This document shows, in pieces, positions 6,135-14,099 of a stretch of 14,136 nt of DNA (positions are counted from its first letter, which is position 1; every line of letters begins with the position of its first letter). The translations under genes and the position numbers were made by a program. The notes below the pieces were generated by a model, which worked only from the letters and a program-made list of their open reading frames with translations, ran no database searches and was not told where the DNA came from. Source of the stretch: Bacteroidota bacterium (lineage in GTDB: Bacteria; Bacteroidota; Bacteroidia; Bacteroidales; Dysgonomonadaceae); assembly GCA_023388315.1 (NCBI GenBank), contig JAEWGM010000022.1, positions 1-14,136 on the forward strand, written 5' to 3'.

Positions 6135-7828
6135 TTAATTTTTCATCAACTTTCTGAGGGCATCTTCACGAATATCATCATACATTTCAAACGCGCCTCT
6201 GTCTTTCATATTCAGCGTTTTAACTTTGTCAACTTGCGATGAACGGAAAGGAGTTCGGGTTGTAGCTGCTCGAGATGTCATTGTTTGTCCGGTAATGAGA
6301 GATAGCGCTTTTCCTAATAAGGGGTCAGATGAATCGCCAAACTTCACTAAACGCAATTCGTCGAATTCATCCACTTCGTAGTTCGGCGCAAACCCTGCTG
6401 TGAAATCAGAATTGCCCAAACTATTGGCATATCTCACCACAATGGGTTGCATACCCCACTTGTTTTTCGCGTCGTTTTTTCATAAAGACTGATGGAGCCC
6501 ACATTTTTACCGTATGTGGTTTCTCCAATTAAAATGACATCCATATAAGGCTTGAGTCCATTTATAATCAGTTCGCTGGCAGAAGCCGACCATCCTGTAA
6601 CCAATACATACAGTTTGGGCAGGTTTAATGAAGGAACGTCAATAGTAGTTTTGTCCGTTGATATTTTATCTATAAAGTAAACTTTATTGTAGTCTTTGCC
6701 TTCTTCTTTAAGCAATGCATTGTGAACAATAGCGTTATATTGTGATGTAACGAGAACGTTATTTGTTGACCTGTTTTGGACCAATGCACTGGCAAGCGCC
6801 ACAGCGGTTGAAACGGAACCTCCACCATTGTAACGTAAATCGAGCACCATTTCGCTGGCACCTTTTGCTTTGATATTACCTAATGTGTTCATTAGCTGTT
6901 TATCGTAACTGTAACTTTTGTCACCTTTGTCAGGCGCAAAAAAGTTGTACGCTAAATAACCTATTTTTTTGTCGCCAACCGTATATACGCTGTCTAAATA
7001 GATGGGGTTTTCCGCAAAATTACTATGCATCTGAACCGATACGGTTCCCGTATCGGCTAATCTATATTGGTTTTCACTATTTAATTCCCACTTAGCGGTT
7101 GAAAGCGTTTTGGTTCCTGTTCCGCCAAACACACTTCTATAATTATCGGGGGTGATGTTTTGTCCGTTGACTTGAGTAACAAACGTTCCACGGGTAATGC
7201 CTTTGGCATGGGCATCCGATCCTTTACGAGGATATAAAACCAACGCATAATATTGGGTTCTTTCTTCATTGGCTGCTATAAATATATACTCAAAGCCAAT
7301 TTCGTGAGATGCCACCCCGCTTAAGGAGTTTAAAAGCTCTTGATAGTCTTCCTGAATCCACGAGAATCGGTCTCCTTGCGGATTTGTGTTCTTATTGTAT
7401 TTATAAAGAATAGAGTCGAAGAATTTTTTGGGATTAAGTGAATAATTTGGCGATTTAGATAATTTATCGTTCCAGAGATAATAAATTTCCATATTTTCGT
7501 AAATCCAACCATTTACGTACCTATAGTCATCCATTTGTCGCGTGGTTGTTATCTCCGCGTCGCCTGAAGTGTTGGCATCGCTTACCGATATTACCGTTCC
7601 GTCCTTCAGTGTGGCGGAAGCTGTGGGCGGTGTAACCGAATTATCAATCACGGCGTTCACCGTTTCTGTTCGTCCGCTGCTGTATGTGAGTGTAAATGAT
7701 TTGGTTGCTGCCTGATAAGTTGCCGATTCAAGCGTTCCTTTGTCCACTATCGGGTCTTTAGAGTCGCAAGAAGATGCAAGCAACATCAGCGATATGGCGA
7801 TGGAAAGAAGGGTAAAAAACTTTTTCAT
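6135..7828 (-). pseudogene. S41-family (C-terminal-processing peptidase) lipoprotein, frameshifted
   Basis: A secreted serine protease of family S41, broken by one frameshift. Frame 1 runs from the ATG at 7828 to a stop at 6434 (464 residues). It has a lipoprotein signal with Cys21 (LASSC), an N-terminal beta-rich stretch (about 30-95), a PDZ-like region (about 170-270), LDLRYNGGG (329-337), the catalytic Ser416 in SASASE and Lys441 in TTYGKNVG. Its tail after Glu450 is out of frame. The frame at 6452-6135 supplies the family's normal ending (WGMQPIVVRYANSLG ... GFAPNYEVDEF). One extra A in the A6 run (T6 on the given strand, 6475-6480) would join them through EKNDAKNKWGMQPI, giving about 564 residues. 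Both catalytic residues precede the break. Either a true mutation or a homopolymer sequencing error explains it. Confidence 0.85.
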
Positions 7829-7851
7829 ACCTTGTTGGTTTTAGTTAGTAA

Positions 7852-7859
7852 CAAATATA
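7852..7859 (-). promoter_or_regulatory. Bacteroidota -7 box of the S41 protease gene
   Basis: The reverse strand reads TATATTTG, an exact TAnnTTTG match ending 23 bases before the ATG at 7828. No clear -33 TTTG lies 19-21 bases further upstream. Confidence 0.5.
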
Positions 7860-7902
7860 TGACTACGAAAATAGAAAAGATTTTAATCCGATAGGAAAAA
7901 TA

Positions 7903-8511
7903 TTAATAATTTAACACTCCCTCGCCTTGGCGAATAATCTCCGGATCGTGTGAGGTGCAGTCCACCACGGTTGATGGGGTTATGCCGCCCACGCCGCCAT
8001 CGATAACGATATCGGCAATGTCTCCCCATTTTTCGTGGATGAGTTCGGGGTCAGTGGTGTATTCAATTTCATCGTTTTCATCTTTCACGGAAGTGCTGAG
8101 CACCGGGTTTCCCAGTTGCGCCACAATTTCGCGGATGATGTTGTTATCGGGAACACGAATGCCGACGGTTTTTTTGTTTTTGTAAATCTTTGGCAACGAT
8201 GATGTTGTGGGCAAAATAAACGTAAATGGGCCGGGAAGGTTTCTTTTCATCAACTTAAAAGTGGGCGTATCCACTTTGGCATATTGGCTGATGTCGCTCA
8301 AATCGTTGCAAATGATGGACAAGTTGCTTTTTTGTGGATTAATCCCTTTTAATTCACAAATGCGCTCTACGGCACGCACATTCAACGCGTCACACCCCAC
8401 GCCGTACAACGTATCGGTGGGGTAAATAATGAGGCCTCCGTCGCGAAGCACGGAAACAATTTTCTCAATCTCCCGCGGATTGGGATTTTCATTGTATAAT
8501 TTTATGATCAT
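7903..8511 (-). CDS. YrdC/YciO-family threonylcarbamoyl-AMP synthase-like protein
   Basis: A 202-residue protein of the TsaC/YrdC/YciO superfamily. TsaC makes threonylcarbamoyl-AMP from threonine, bicarbonate and ATP for the t6A modification of ANN-decoding tRNAs. The nucleotide-site motif YPTDTLYGVGCD (30-41) is TsaC-like, whereas the rest (AVERICELKG, ICNDLSDISQYAKVDTPTFKLMKRNLPGP in parts, GIRVPDN, LSTSVKDENDE) resembles E. coli YciO more closely. STVVDCT and IIRQGEG near the end are conserved. It could be this organism's TsaC or a YciO paralogue; the sequence alone does not decide. It reads leftward, between the fabI terminator and the protease gene. Confidence 0.88.
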   Translation of the reverse strand: MIIKLYNENPNPREIEKIVSVLRDGGLIIYPTDTLYGVGCDALNVRAVERICELKGINPQKSNLSIICNDLSDISQYAKVDTPTFKLMKRNLPGPFTFILPTTSSLPKIYKNKKTVGIRVPDNNIIREIVAQLGNPVLSTSVKDENDEIEYTTDPELIHEKWGDIADIVIDGGVGGITPSTVVDCTSHDPEIIRQGEGVLNY

Positions 8512-8519
8512 AGCCGGTG

Positions 8520-8527
8520 CAAATGTA
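8520..8527 (-). promoter_or_regulatory. Bacteroidota -7 box of the YciO/TsaC-family gene
   Basis: The reverse strand reads TACATTTG, an exact TAnnTTTG match only 8 bases before the ATG at 8511. Transcription would then begin at or within a few bases of the start codon, giving an almost leaderless mRNA. Confidence 0.5.
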
Positions 8528-8529
8528 TG

Positions 8530-8565
8530 AAAAAAAAGCTTCAGAATGGGTAATCCGAAGCTTTT
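8530..8565 (-). terminator. Rho-independent terminator of fabI
   Basis: AAAAGCTTC (8534-8542) and GAAGCTTTT (8557-8565) form a perfect 9-base stem. Read on the reverse strand it ends in eight T residues (8537-8530), so it terminates transcription arriving from fabI, whose stop codon lies about 42 bases upstream. Confidence 0.85.
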
Positions 8566-8606
8566 AAGGCTGTTTTAAAGCAAAAATAAGAATGAAACGA
8601 AGCGGT

Positions 8607-9464
8607 TTATCCGTAAATTACATTTCCGTCTTCGTCTTTGTTTTCATCCAATCCGTTGCTATATTGTTTCATCGCGCGTAAACTCATACCCATGCTGGAG
8701 AATCCGCCGTCGTTATACAAGTTCTGCATCGTAACTTTGCGGGTTAGGTCTGAGAACATAACGATGCAATAATCGGCGCAATCGTCAGCATCGGCATTGC
8801 CAATGGGTGCCATTCTTTCTGAAAAGTCCATCAAATCGGTCATCCCTTTCACGCCGCTACCGGCAGTGGTCATTGTGGGCGATTGCGAAATGGTGTTCAC
8901 CCGAACGCCTTTGTCGCGGCCATAAATATAGCCGAAGCTGCGGGTGATGGATTCAAGCAGCGCTTTGGCATCGGCCATATCGTTGTATCCGTAAAAAACG
9001 CGTTGAGCAGCCACATAGGTGAGTGCCAGCATGGAACCACCACGCTCAATGGCGTCTAACTTTCGGGCAACTTGCAGCATTTTGTGAAACGAAATAGCGG
9101 AGATGTCCAGTGTTTTTTCCAGCATATTGTAATCCAAGTCGTCATACGTGCGTTTTTTGCGTACGTTGGGCGACATGCCGATGGAGTGGAGCACGAAATC
9201 TATTTTTCCGCCCAAAATTTCCATCGATTTTGAAAAAACCATTTCCAAATCTTCTACATTGGTGGCATCGGCTGGAAGAATTTCGGCGTTTAATTTCTCT
9301 CCCAGCGCGGCTGTTTCGCCCATGCGCACTGCAACCGGCGTGTTTGATAACGTAATGGTGGCGCCTTCTTCAACGGCCCTTTCGGCTACTTTCCAAGCGA
9401 TGGACTGCTCGTTTAACGCACCGAAAATAATCCCTTTTTTACCTTTTAATAAGTTGTGATTCAT
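8607..9464 (-). CDS. fabI: Enoyl-[acyl-carrier-protein] reductase (NADH) FabI
   Basis: A 285-residue atypical short-chain dehydrogenase that reduces trans-2-enoyl-ACP in the last step of each fatty-acid elongation cycle; FabI is the target of triclosan. The nucleotide-binding start is GIIFGALNEQSIAW (11-24), with the family's SIA motif. VLHSIGMSP (91-99) forms the substrate-side loop. The catalytic set Tyr150, Tyr160 and Lys167 (YNDMADAK, Tyr-x6-Lys) matches E. coli Tyr146, Tyr156 and Lys163 at a constant offset of 4. The C-terminal tail after about residue 265 is acidic and longer than in E. coli. The gene follows trxA in the same direction but has its own -7 box and a strong terminator. Confidence 0.95.
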   Translation of the reverse strand: MNHNLLKGKKGIIFGALNEQSIAWKVAERAVEEGATITLSNTPVAVRMGETAALGEKLNAEILPADATNVEDLEMVFSKSMEILGGKIDFVLHSIGMSPNVRKKRTYDDLDYNMLEKTLDISAISFHKMLQVARKLDAIERGGSMLALTYVAAQRVFYGYNDMADAKALLESITRSFGYIYGRDKGVRVNTISQSPTMTTAGSGVKGMTDLMDFSERMAPIGNADADDCADYCIVMFSDLTRKVTMQNLYNDGGFSSMGMSLRAMKQYSNGLDENKDEDGNVIYG

Positions 9465-9520
9465 TTTATGTCTATTTTTTAAGGATAAAAACCCACATAC
9501 AGGCTTTTATCAGATAAAAC

Positions 9521-9545
9521 TGCACAAAAATATAAAAAATGTGCA
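9521..9545. promoter_or_regulatory. Inverted repeat over the fabI -7 box, possible operator
   Basis: TGCACA (9521-9526) and TGTGCA (9540-9545) are perfect inverted arms 13 A/T-only bases apart. The arms straddle the fabI -7 box (9525-9532), a position suited to a repressor. No regulator can be named. Confidence 0.4.
9525..9532 (-). promoter_or_regulatory. Bacteroidota -7 box of fabI
   Basis: The reverse strand reads TATTTTTG, an exact TAnnTTTG match, about 60 bases before the fabI ATG at 9464. It implies a leader of about 53 bases. No clear -33 box is seen. Confidence 0.5.
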
Positions 9546-9606
9546 ATATTAGAACGCTTTTTTATAAATTTTGTTTTTGAAGTAGTGTTTTTTGTTGTTA
9601 TTTTGC

Positions 9607-9636
9607 TTGTTCGCGTTTGTTCGTAAACAAGAACAG
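9607..9636 (-). other. Hairpin between trxA and fabI, alternative to the trxA terminator hairpin
   Basis: Six outer pairs (9607-9612 with 9631-9636), a two-by-two internal loop and five inner pairs (9615-9619 with 9624-9628) close a four-base loop. The bases 9632-9636 are also needed by the hairpin at 9632-9658, so only one of the two can form. No T tract follows it. Confidence 0.35.
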
Positions 9637-9658
9637 AGCAGCTATAAGCCACTCTGTT
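9632..9658 (-). terminator. Hairpin after trxA, probable terminator
   Basis: On the reverse strand AACAGAGTGGCT pairs with AGCTGCTCTGTT: twelve pairs including two G-T wobbles, around a TAT loop. A moderately T-rich stretch (CTTGTTTA) follows. It begins 28 bases after the trxA stop codon. Confidence 0.5.
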
Positions 9659-9686
9659 AGTTAGTTGAATAGTTTCTGATTGAAGC

Positions 9687-10001
9687 TTACAAATGTTTCT
9701 CAATTTTTTCAACAAACAATGTTTTTGCGCCCGCACCCACAACTTTGTCCACTACCTCGCCGTTTTTCACGAAGATAACGGTTGGAATGTTGCGAATGCC
9801 GTATTTTGAGGTCGCTTCGTCGTTGTTGTCAACGTCAACTTTGCCAACAACCACTTTGTCTTTGTATTCTTCGCTCAATTGGTCGATGATGGGGCCAACC
9901 ATTTTGCAGGGGCCGCACCACTCTGCCCAAAAATCGATTACTACTAATTTGTCTGTCGCCAACACTTCGTTGAGTGTTGCATCCGTAATTTGAAGAGCCA
10001 T
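9687..10001 (-). CDS. trxA: Thioredoxin
   Basis: A 104-residue single-domain cytoplasmic thioredoxin that reduces protein disulfides. The active site WCGPC (Cys29, Cys32) sits after strand VIDFWAE, and cis-Pro73 is in RNIPTVIFVKNG. Family length is 104-110, and there is no signal peptide. It lies 80 bases downstream of dnaE in the same direction. No good TAnnTTTG box is visible in that gap, so it may depend on read-through from dnaE. A hairpin follows before fabI. Confidence 0.96.
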   Translation of the reverse strand: MALQITDATLNEVLATDKLVVIDFWAEWCGPCKMVGPIIDQLSEEYKDKVVVGKVDVDNNDEATSKYGIRNIPTVIFVKNGEVVDKVVGAGAKTLFVEKIEKHL

Positions 10002-10081
10002 AATGTTTTAATTTTTTAAGATGTTATAAATTATAGGTTTGAGTATGAGGTTAATATTCAATGTGTAGCCTCCTACTGCTA

Positions 10082-13000
10082 TTAATTAATTTTGAAATCG
10101 ATAGATAAATTATCCTTCAAGTAATTGATGAAATGTTTGTTTACCTGAATTTTTGCCGGCCGGGAAAAAAGCTGAATGTTCATATGCGCTTCCTCGCCAA
10201 TTATCTGGAAATATAACAACGAATTTCCCGAATTGTTTTTCGCGAGCGTTGATAATTCCGAAACGGTGGTGTCATTTAATTCCGAAAGCGGCAATTGAAG
10301 CGTAATTTTAGAAACCAGCTTGTCTTTCATTTCCGAGAGCAGGCTGATGGAGGAAATTTTCACTTCCAACTCATCGCGATAACGCTTGGGTTGCACCCGT
10401 GCCATGATGTAAATAGACAGCCCTATGCGCGCGTAACGGCCAAAGTTCACGCTGTCTTCGCTAAACAGCGCCATTTCGTAACTGCCGGAGTAGTCTTCTA
10501 TTTTAAAAATGGTGTAGGGGTTGCCGTTTCTTGTTTGTCCCTCGCGCACGGCCACCACCATTCCACCAAACGTGATGTCTCTGCCGTTGAGCGCGTCTAA
10601 GTTTTGCAGTTTTTGCGTGTCGGCGTTGCAAACGTATTTCAAAATGAATTCGTAATCGTCCAGCGGATGCGCCGATAGGTAAATGCCGATAAGTTCACGT
10701 TCTTTATTCAGCCGCTCCAAGTCTGACCAACGCTCGGCTTTGGGTATTTCGGGACGGGCAATTTGAAATGAACTGTCGTCGCCGAAGAGCGAATTCATGG
10801 CGCCCATTTTGTCTTGCTGGTACTTGTTTCCGTACCGAATGAGGGTTTCCAAAAACTCTTCGCCACGGCTGTTGACGGCCAAAAAGTCTTCGCGTTTCAC
10901 TTTGGGCAACGAGTCGAACGCGCCAGAAAGTGCCAGCGCTTCAATGGTTTTTTTATTGCAGGCCGAGAGGTTAACGCGCTCCACAAAGTCGAACACATCG
11001 GCAAACGGGCCGTTTTGGGTGCGTTCTCTAATGATTTCGGCCACCGCGTTTTGTCCCACGCTTTTTATAGCCGCCAATCCGAAACGGACATCGCCTTCGT
11101 TATTTACGGAAAATTTCAGGAACGATTCATTCACATCGGGACACAGCACATTGATTCCCATCGCTTTGCATTCGTCCATAAATTTGGTGATTTCCGACAT
11201 ATTGTTGAGGTTGTTGGAAAGCACCGCCGCCATATATTCCGATGGGTAATTGGCTTTTAACCAGGCGGTTTGATAAGCAACCCAAGAATAACACGTGGCG
11301 TGCGATTTATTGAACGCGTATGAGGCGAACTTTTCCCAATCGACCCATATTTTGTTGAGTACCTTCTCGTTGTACCCATTTTTCTTGCCGCCGGAAATGA
11401 ATTTTTCTTTCAGTGCGGCCATCTTATCGATGAGTTTTTTCCCCATCGCCTTGCGCAGTTCGTCAGATTGTCCGCGCGTAAAATCGGCAAGCAATCTCGA
11501 CAAAAGCATCACCTGCTCTTGATACACGGTAATTCCGTACGTTTCGCTCAAGTATTTCTCCATAATGGGCAAGTCGTACGATATTTTTTCCCGCCCGTGC
11601 TTGCGTGCCACAAAAGAATCGATGTAATCCATCGGGCCGGGGCGGTAGAGGGCGTTCATCGCAATGAGGTCTTCAAATTTGCTGGGTTGCAAATCACGAA
11701 GATACTTCTGCATCCCGGCAGACTCAAACTGGAATGTGCCGGTTGTTTGCCCTTTGCAATACAGCTGATAGGTTTTTTCATCGTCCATGGGAATTTGGTC
11801 GATGTTTATTTTTATTCCTCGGTTTGTTTCCACGTTCACCAGCGCGTCTTTAATGATGGAGAGCGTTTTAAGCCCCAGGAAATCCATTTTAATGAGTCCC
11901 GTTTCCTCAATCACGGAGCCTTCGTATTGCGTAACAAGCATCTTTTCTTTGGTTTCCTTGTCTTCGGCAGTGCTGATGGGCACAACGTCTGAAATGTCGC
12001 CTTGCCCAATAATGACGCCGCAGGCGTGTACACCCGTACTGCGCACGTTGCCCTCCAGCATTTTGGCATATTTCAACGTGTCGCGCACCAGCGGGTCGTC
12101 GCTTTCCGCGGCTTGTTTTAGTTCCGGCACGTTGTCTATGGCGGCTTGCAGGTTAATGCGCTTCACATCGGTAATGCGGTCGGGCACCAATTTTGCCAGC
12201 CTGTCCGATTCCGACAGCGGTAGCTTATGCACGCGCGCCACATCGCGAATGGATGATTTGGTGGCCATTGTACCGTAGGTAATGATGTGCGCCACTTTTT
12301 CATTTCCGTACTTCTCTGTTACCCAGCGCAGTACTTTTCCTCGGCCTTCATCGTCGAAATCAATATCAATATCGGGCATGGAAATGCGGTCGGGGTTGAG
12401 GAAACGCTCAAACAGCAAATTGTATTTTAGCGGGTCAATATCGGTAATGCCCAGGCAATATGCCGCGGCCGACCCGGCAGCCGATCCGCGTCCGGGGCCC
12501 ACGGCCACGTCCATTTCGCGCGCCGCGTTGATGAAGTCTTGCACAATGAGAAAATATCCCGGATATCCCATATTTTTAATGGTTTCCAACTCAAACGTCA
12601 GCCGTTCTTCAATTTCTTCGGTCAAGGTTTCGCCGTAGCGTTTGTGCGCGCCAATTCTGGTTAAGTGCGCCAAGTAATCGGCTTCCAGTTTAATGCGGAT
12701 AACTTTGTCGTAATCGCCCAGCCGATGGAATGTTTTTTCGCCAAATTCTTGGATGAGATCCGCTTCGGAATATTTTTGTTTGTACGATTCTTCCGTGCCA
12801 AACTCAGGGTCGATGGGGTAGAATGGCATCAGCGCGGGGTTATCAATGCTGTAAAGCTCCACTTTGTCGGCAATTTCCAACGTATTTGCCAGTGTGTGTG
12901 GCAGGTCGGAGAAGATGCGGTTCATTTCGGCGGTAGTTTTCAGCCATTCCTGCTTGGTGTAGCGCATGCGGTTGGGATCGTCGAAATCTTTGCCGGTACT

Positions 13001-13822
13001 CAGGCAAATGAGCCTGTCGTGCGCGTCAGCGTCTTCTTCGTTCACAAAGTGCACGTCGTTGGTGGCGATTACTTTTACGCCGTATTTTTCCGCGATGCGC
13101 AGCAACTCTTTGTTTACTTTTTCCTGTTTGGGGTAGGTGGTGTGGTCGGCATCGGGACGGTTTGTTTTGTGGCGCTGTATTTCAAGATAATAATCATCGC
13201 CAAAGATGCTTTTGAACCATTGCACGGCCTCTTCGGCGTCGGTAATTTTTCCGTCATCTACTTTACGCGATATTTCCCCTCCCAAACAAGCGGAAGAGAC
13301 AATCAGCCCTTCGTGGTATTTCTCCAGTAACTCTTTATCGATTCGCGGGCGATAGTAAAAACCTTCCGTCCAGCTTTTCGATACCATTTTGATAAGGTTT
13401 TTATACCCTTTCAGGTTTTTAGCCAATACAACCAAATGCCAGCCGCTGCCGTCAATTTTTTCGGATTGCAGCAATCGCCCTCTGCGCGCGACGTAGCACT
13501 CACATCCAATGATGGGTTTGAAGAGTTTTTTGCTGGTTTCCGCCAGTTTTTGTTCCACTTCCGCGATTTTTTCAGTGGATGAATTCTTTTCTTTGAGTTT
13601 GTTCAACTCGGCTTTCAGGTTTTTTATTTCGGATTGTATGGGCGCGTTTTTTCTGGAAACGTAGTTTACAAATTCTTTAATTCCGTACATTGCCCCGTGA
13701 TCGGTTAGGGCAATGGCTTTCATTCCATCGTTAATTGCTTTGTCCACCAAACGGGGGATGCTTGCCTGCCCGTCGAGCAGTGAATATTGAGAGTGAACGT
13801 GTAAATGTACAAATGGTTGCAT
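10082..13822 (-). CDS. dnaE: DNA polymerase III alpha subunit DnaE
   Basis: The 1246-residue replicative polymerase. The N-terminal PHP domain (1-about 300) opens with FVHLHVHSQYSLLDG and appears to keep a full metal site: the HxH at 6-10, Asp17, His42, Glu108, His129, Cys179, Asp256 and His258. An acid/base-rich, probably coiled-coil insert lies at about 64-100. The palm shows VGPGRGSAAGS (441-451), the catalytic PDIDIDFD (483-490; Asp484, Asp486) and Asp646 in KMDFLGLKTL. An OB-fold occupies about 1082-1160, with a C-terminal domain after it. The ATG at 13822 is chosen; an in-frame TTG at 13861 lies within the -7 box. It is first of the leftward group dnaE-trxA-fabI. Confidence 0.97.
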   Translation of the reverse strand: MQPFVHLHVHSQYSLLDGQASIPRLVDKAINDGMKAIALTDHGAMYGIKEFVNYVSRKNAPIQSEIKNLKAELNKLKEKNSSTEKIAEVEQKLAETSKKLFKPIIGCECYVARRGRLLQSEKIDGSGWHLVVLAKNLKGYKNLIKMVSKSWTEGFYYRPRIDKELLEKYHEGLIVSSACLGGEISRKVDDGKITDAEEAVQWFKSIFGDDYYLEIQRHKTNRPDADHTTYPKQEKVNKELLRIAEKYGVKVIATNDVHFVNEEDADAHDRLICLSTGKDFDDPNRMRYTKQEWLKTTAEMNRIFSDLPHTLANTLEIADKVELYSIDNPALMPFYPIDPEFGTEESYKQKYSEADLIQEFGEKTFHRLGDYDKVIRIKLEADYLAHLTRIGAHKRYGETLTEEIEERLTFELETIKNMGYPGYFLIVQDFINAAREMDVAVGPGRGSAAGSAAAYCLGITDIDPLKYNLLFERFLNPDRISMPDIDIDFDDEGRGKVLRWVTEKYGNEKVAHIITYGTMATKSSIRDVARVHKLPLSESDRLAKLVPDRITDVKRINLQAAIDNVPELKQAAESDDPLVRDTLKYAKMLEGNVRSTGVHACGVIIGQGDISDVVPISTAEDKETKEKMLVTQYEGSVIEETGLIKMDFLGLKTLSIIKDALVNVETNRGIKINIDQIPMDDEKTYQLYCKGQTTGTFQFESAGMQKYLRDLQPSKFEDLIAMNALYRPGPMDYIDSFVARKHGREKISYDLPIMEKYLSETYGITVYQEQVMLLSRLLADFTRGQSDELRKAMGKKLIDKMAALKEKFISGGKKNGYNEKVLNKIWVDWEKFASYAFNKSHATCYSWVAYQTAWLKANYPSEYMAAVLSNNLNNMSEITKFMDECKAMGINVLCPDVNESFLKFSVNNEGDVRFGLAAIKSVGQNAVAEIIRERTQNGPFADVFDFVERVNLSACNKKTIEALALSGAFDSLPKVKREDFLAVNSRGEEFLETLIRYGNKYQQDKMGAMNSLFGDDSSFQIARPEIPKAERWSDLERLNKERELIGIYLSAHPLDDYEFILKYVCNADTQKLQNLDALNGRDITFGGMVVAVREGQTRNGNPYTIFKIEDYSGSYEMALFSEDSVNFGRYARIGLSIYIMARVQPKRYRDELEVKISSISLLSEMKDKLVSKITLQLPLSELNDTTVSELSTLAKNNSGNSLLYFQIIGEEAHMNIQLFSRPAKIQVNKHFINYLKDNLSIDFKIN

Positions 13823-13858
13823 GTGAGTTGTATAGACTTTTTTGAGACAAGATTCTGA

Positions 13859-13866
13859 CAAATATA
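13859..13866 (-). promoter_or_regulatory. Bacteroidota -7 box of dnaE
   Basis: The reverse strand reads TATATTTG, an exact TAnnTTTG match ending 36 bases before the dnaE ATG at 13822. It overlaps the possible TTG start at 13861 and so argues against it. Confidence 0.5.
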
Positions 13867-14099
13867 CTCAAAAATGAGGAAGAATTTTGGGTAAAACGAA
13901 AGAAGTTATCAACCATTTTTCTTATCTATCACAGGGCGAATGGTTTTTAGAATGTTAGAAACTGTTTTGAATTTTACGAATACTTGTTTTTACATCAATC
14001 TTTTATGTTGTTTTTTGCCCTTTTTTGCGTCTTTGAACTTTCCTTTCTTTCGAGTAGCCCGCTATTCGATGCGAAACGAAAGTCCAAATCCATCAAAAA
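13867..14099. other. Intergenic region upstream of dnaE with no clear gene
   Basis: AT-rich, with T runs and no convincing reading frame or TAnnTTTG box toward the right. Near its end, CGAGTAG (14051-14057) and CTATTCG (14062-14068) form a 7-pair hairpin with a CCCG loop, nested in a looser repeat CTTTCG (14047-14052) / CGAAAG (14077-14082). The purpose is unknown. Confidence 0.5.

Noticed and set aside
6434..6490. Programmed -1 frameshifting as the explanation for the split S41 protease
   Set aside because: The heptamer A AAA AAC does occur on the coding strand, but not in the reading phase required for a canonical X XXY YYZ slip, and no obvious downstream stimulatory structure was seen. 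A simple indel is the simpler reading.
9479..9742. Reverse-strand frame of 87 codons overlapping the end of trxA
   Set aside because: It overlaps trxA in another frame and covers the hairpins and promoter of fabI; it has no protein-like pattern.
10040..10081. Possible terminator hairpin between dnaE and trxA (GTAG-GAGG-CTAC on the reverse strand)
   Set aside because: The stem is only four pairs and no T tract follows, so it is unlikely to terminate transcription.
10797..13330. Several + strand frames of 100-220 codons opposite dnaE
   Set aside because: dnaE is unambiguous on the other strand, and these frames have no domain pattern, promoter box or lipoprotein or signal features.
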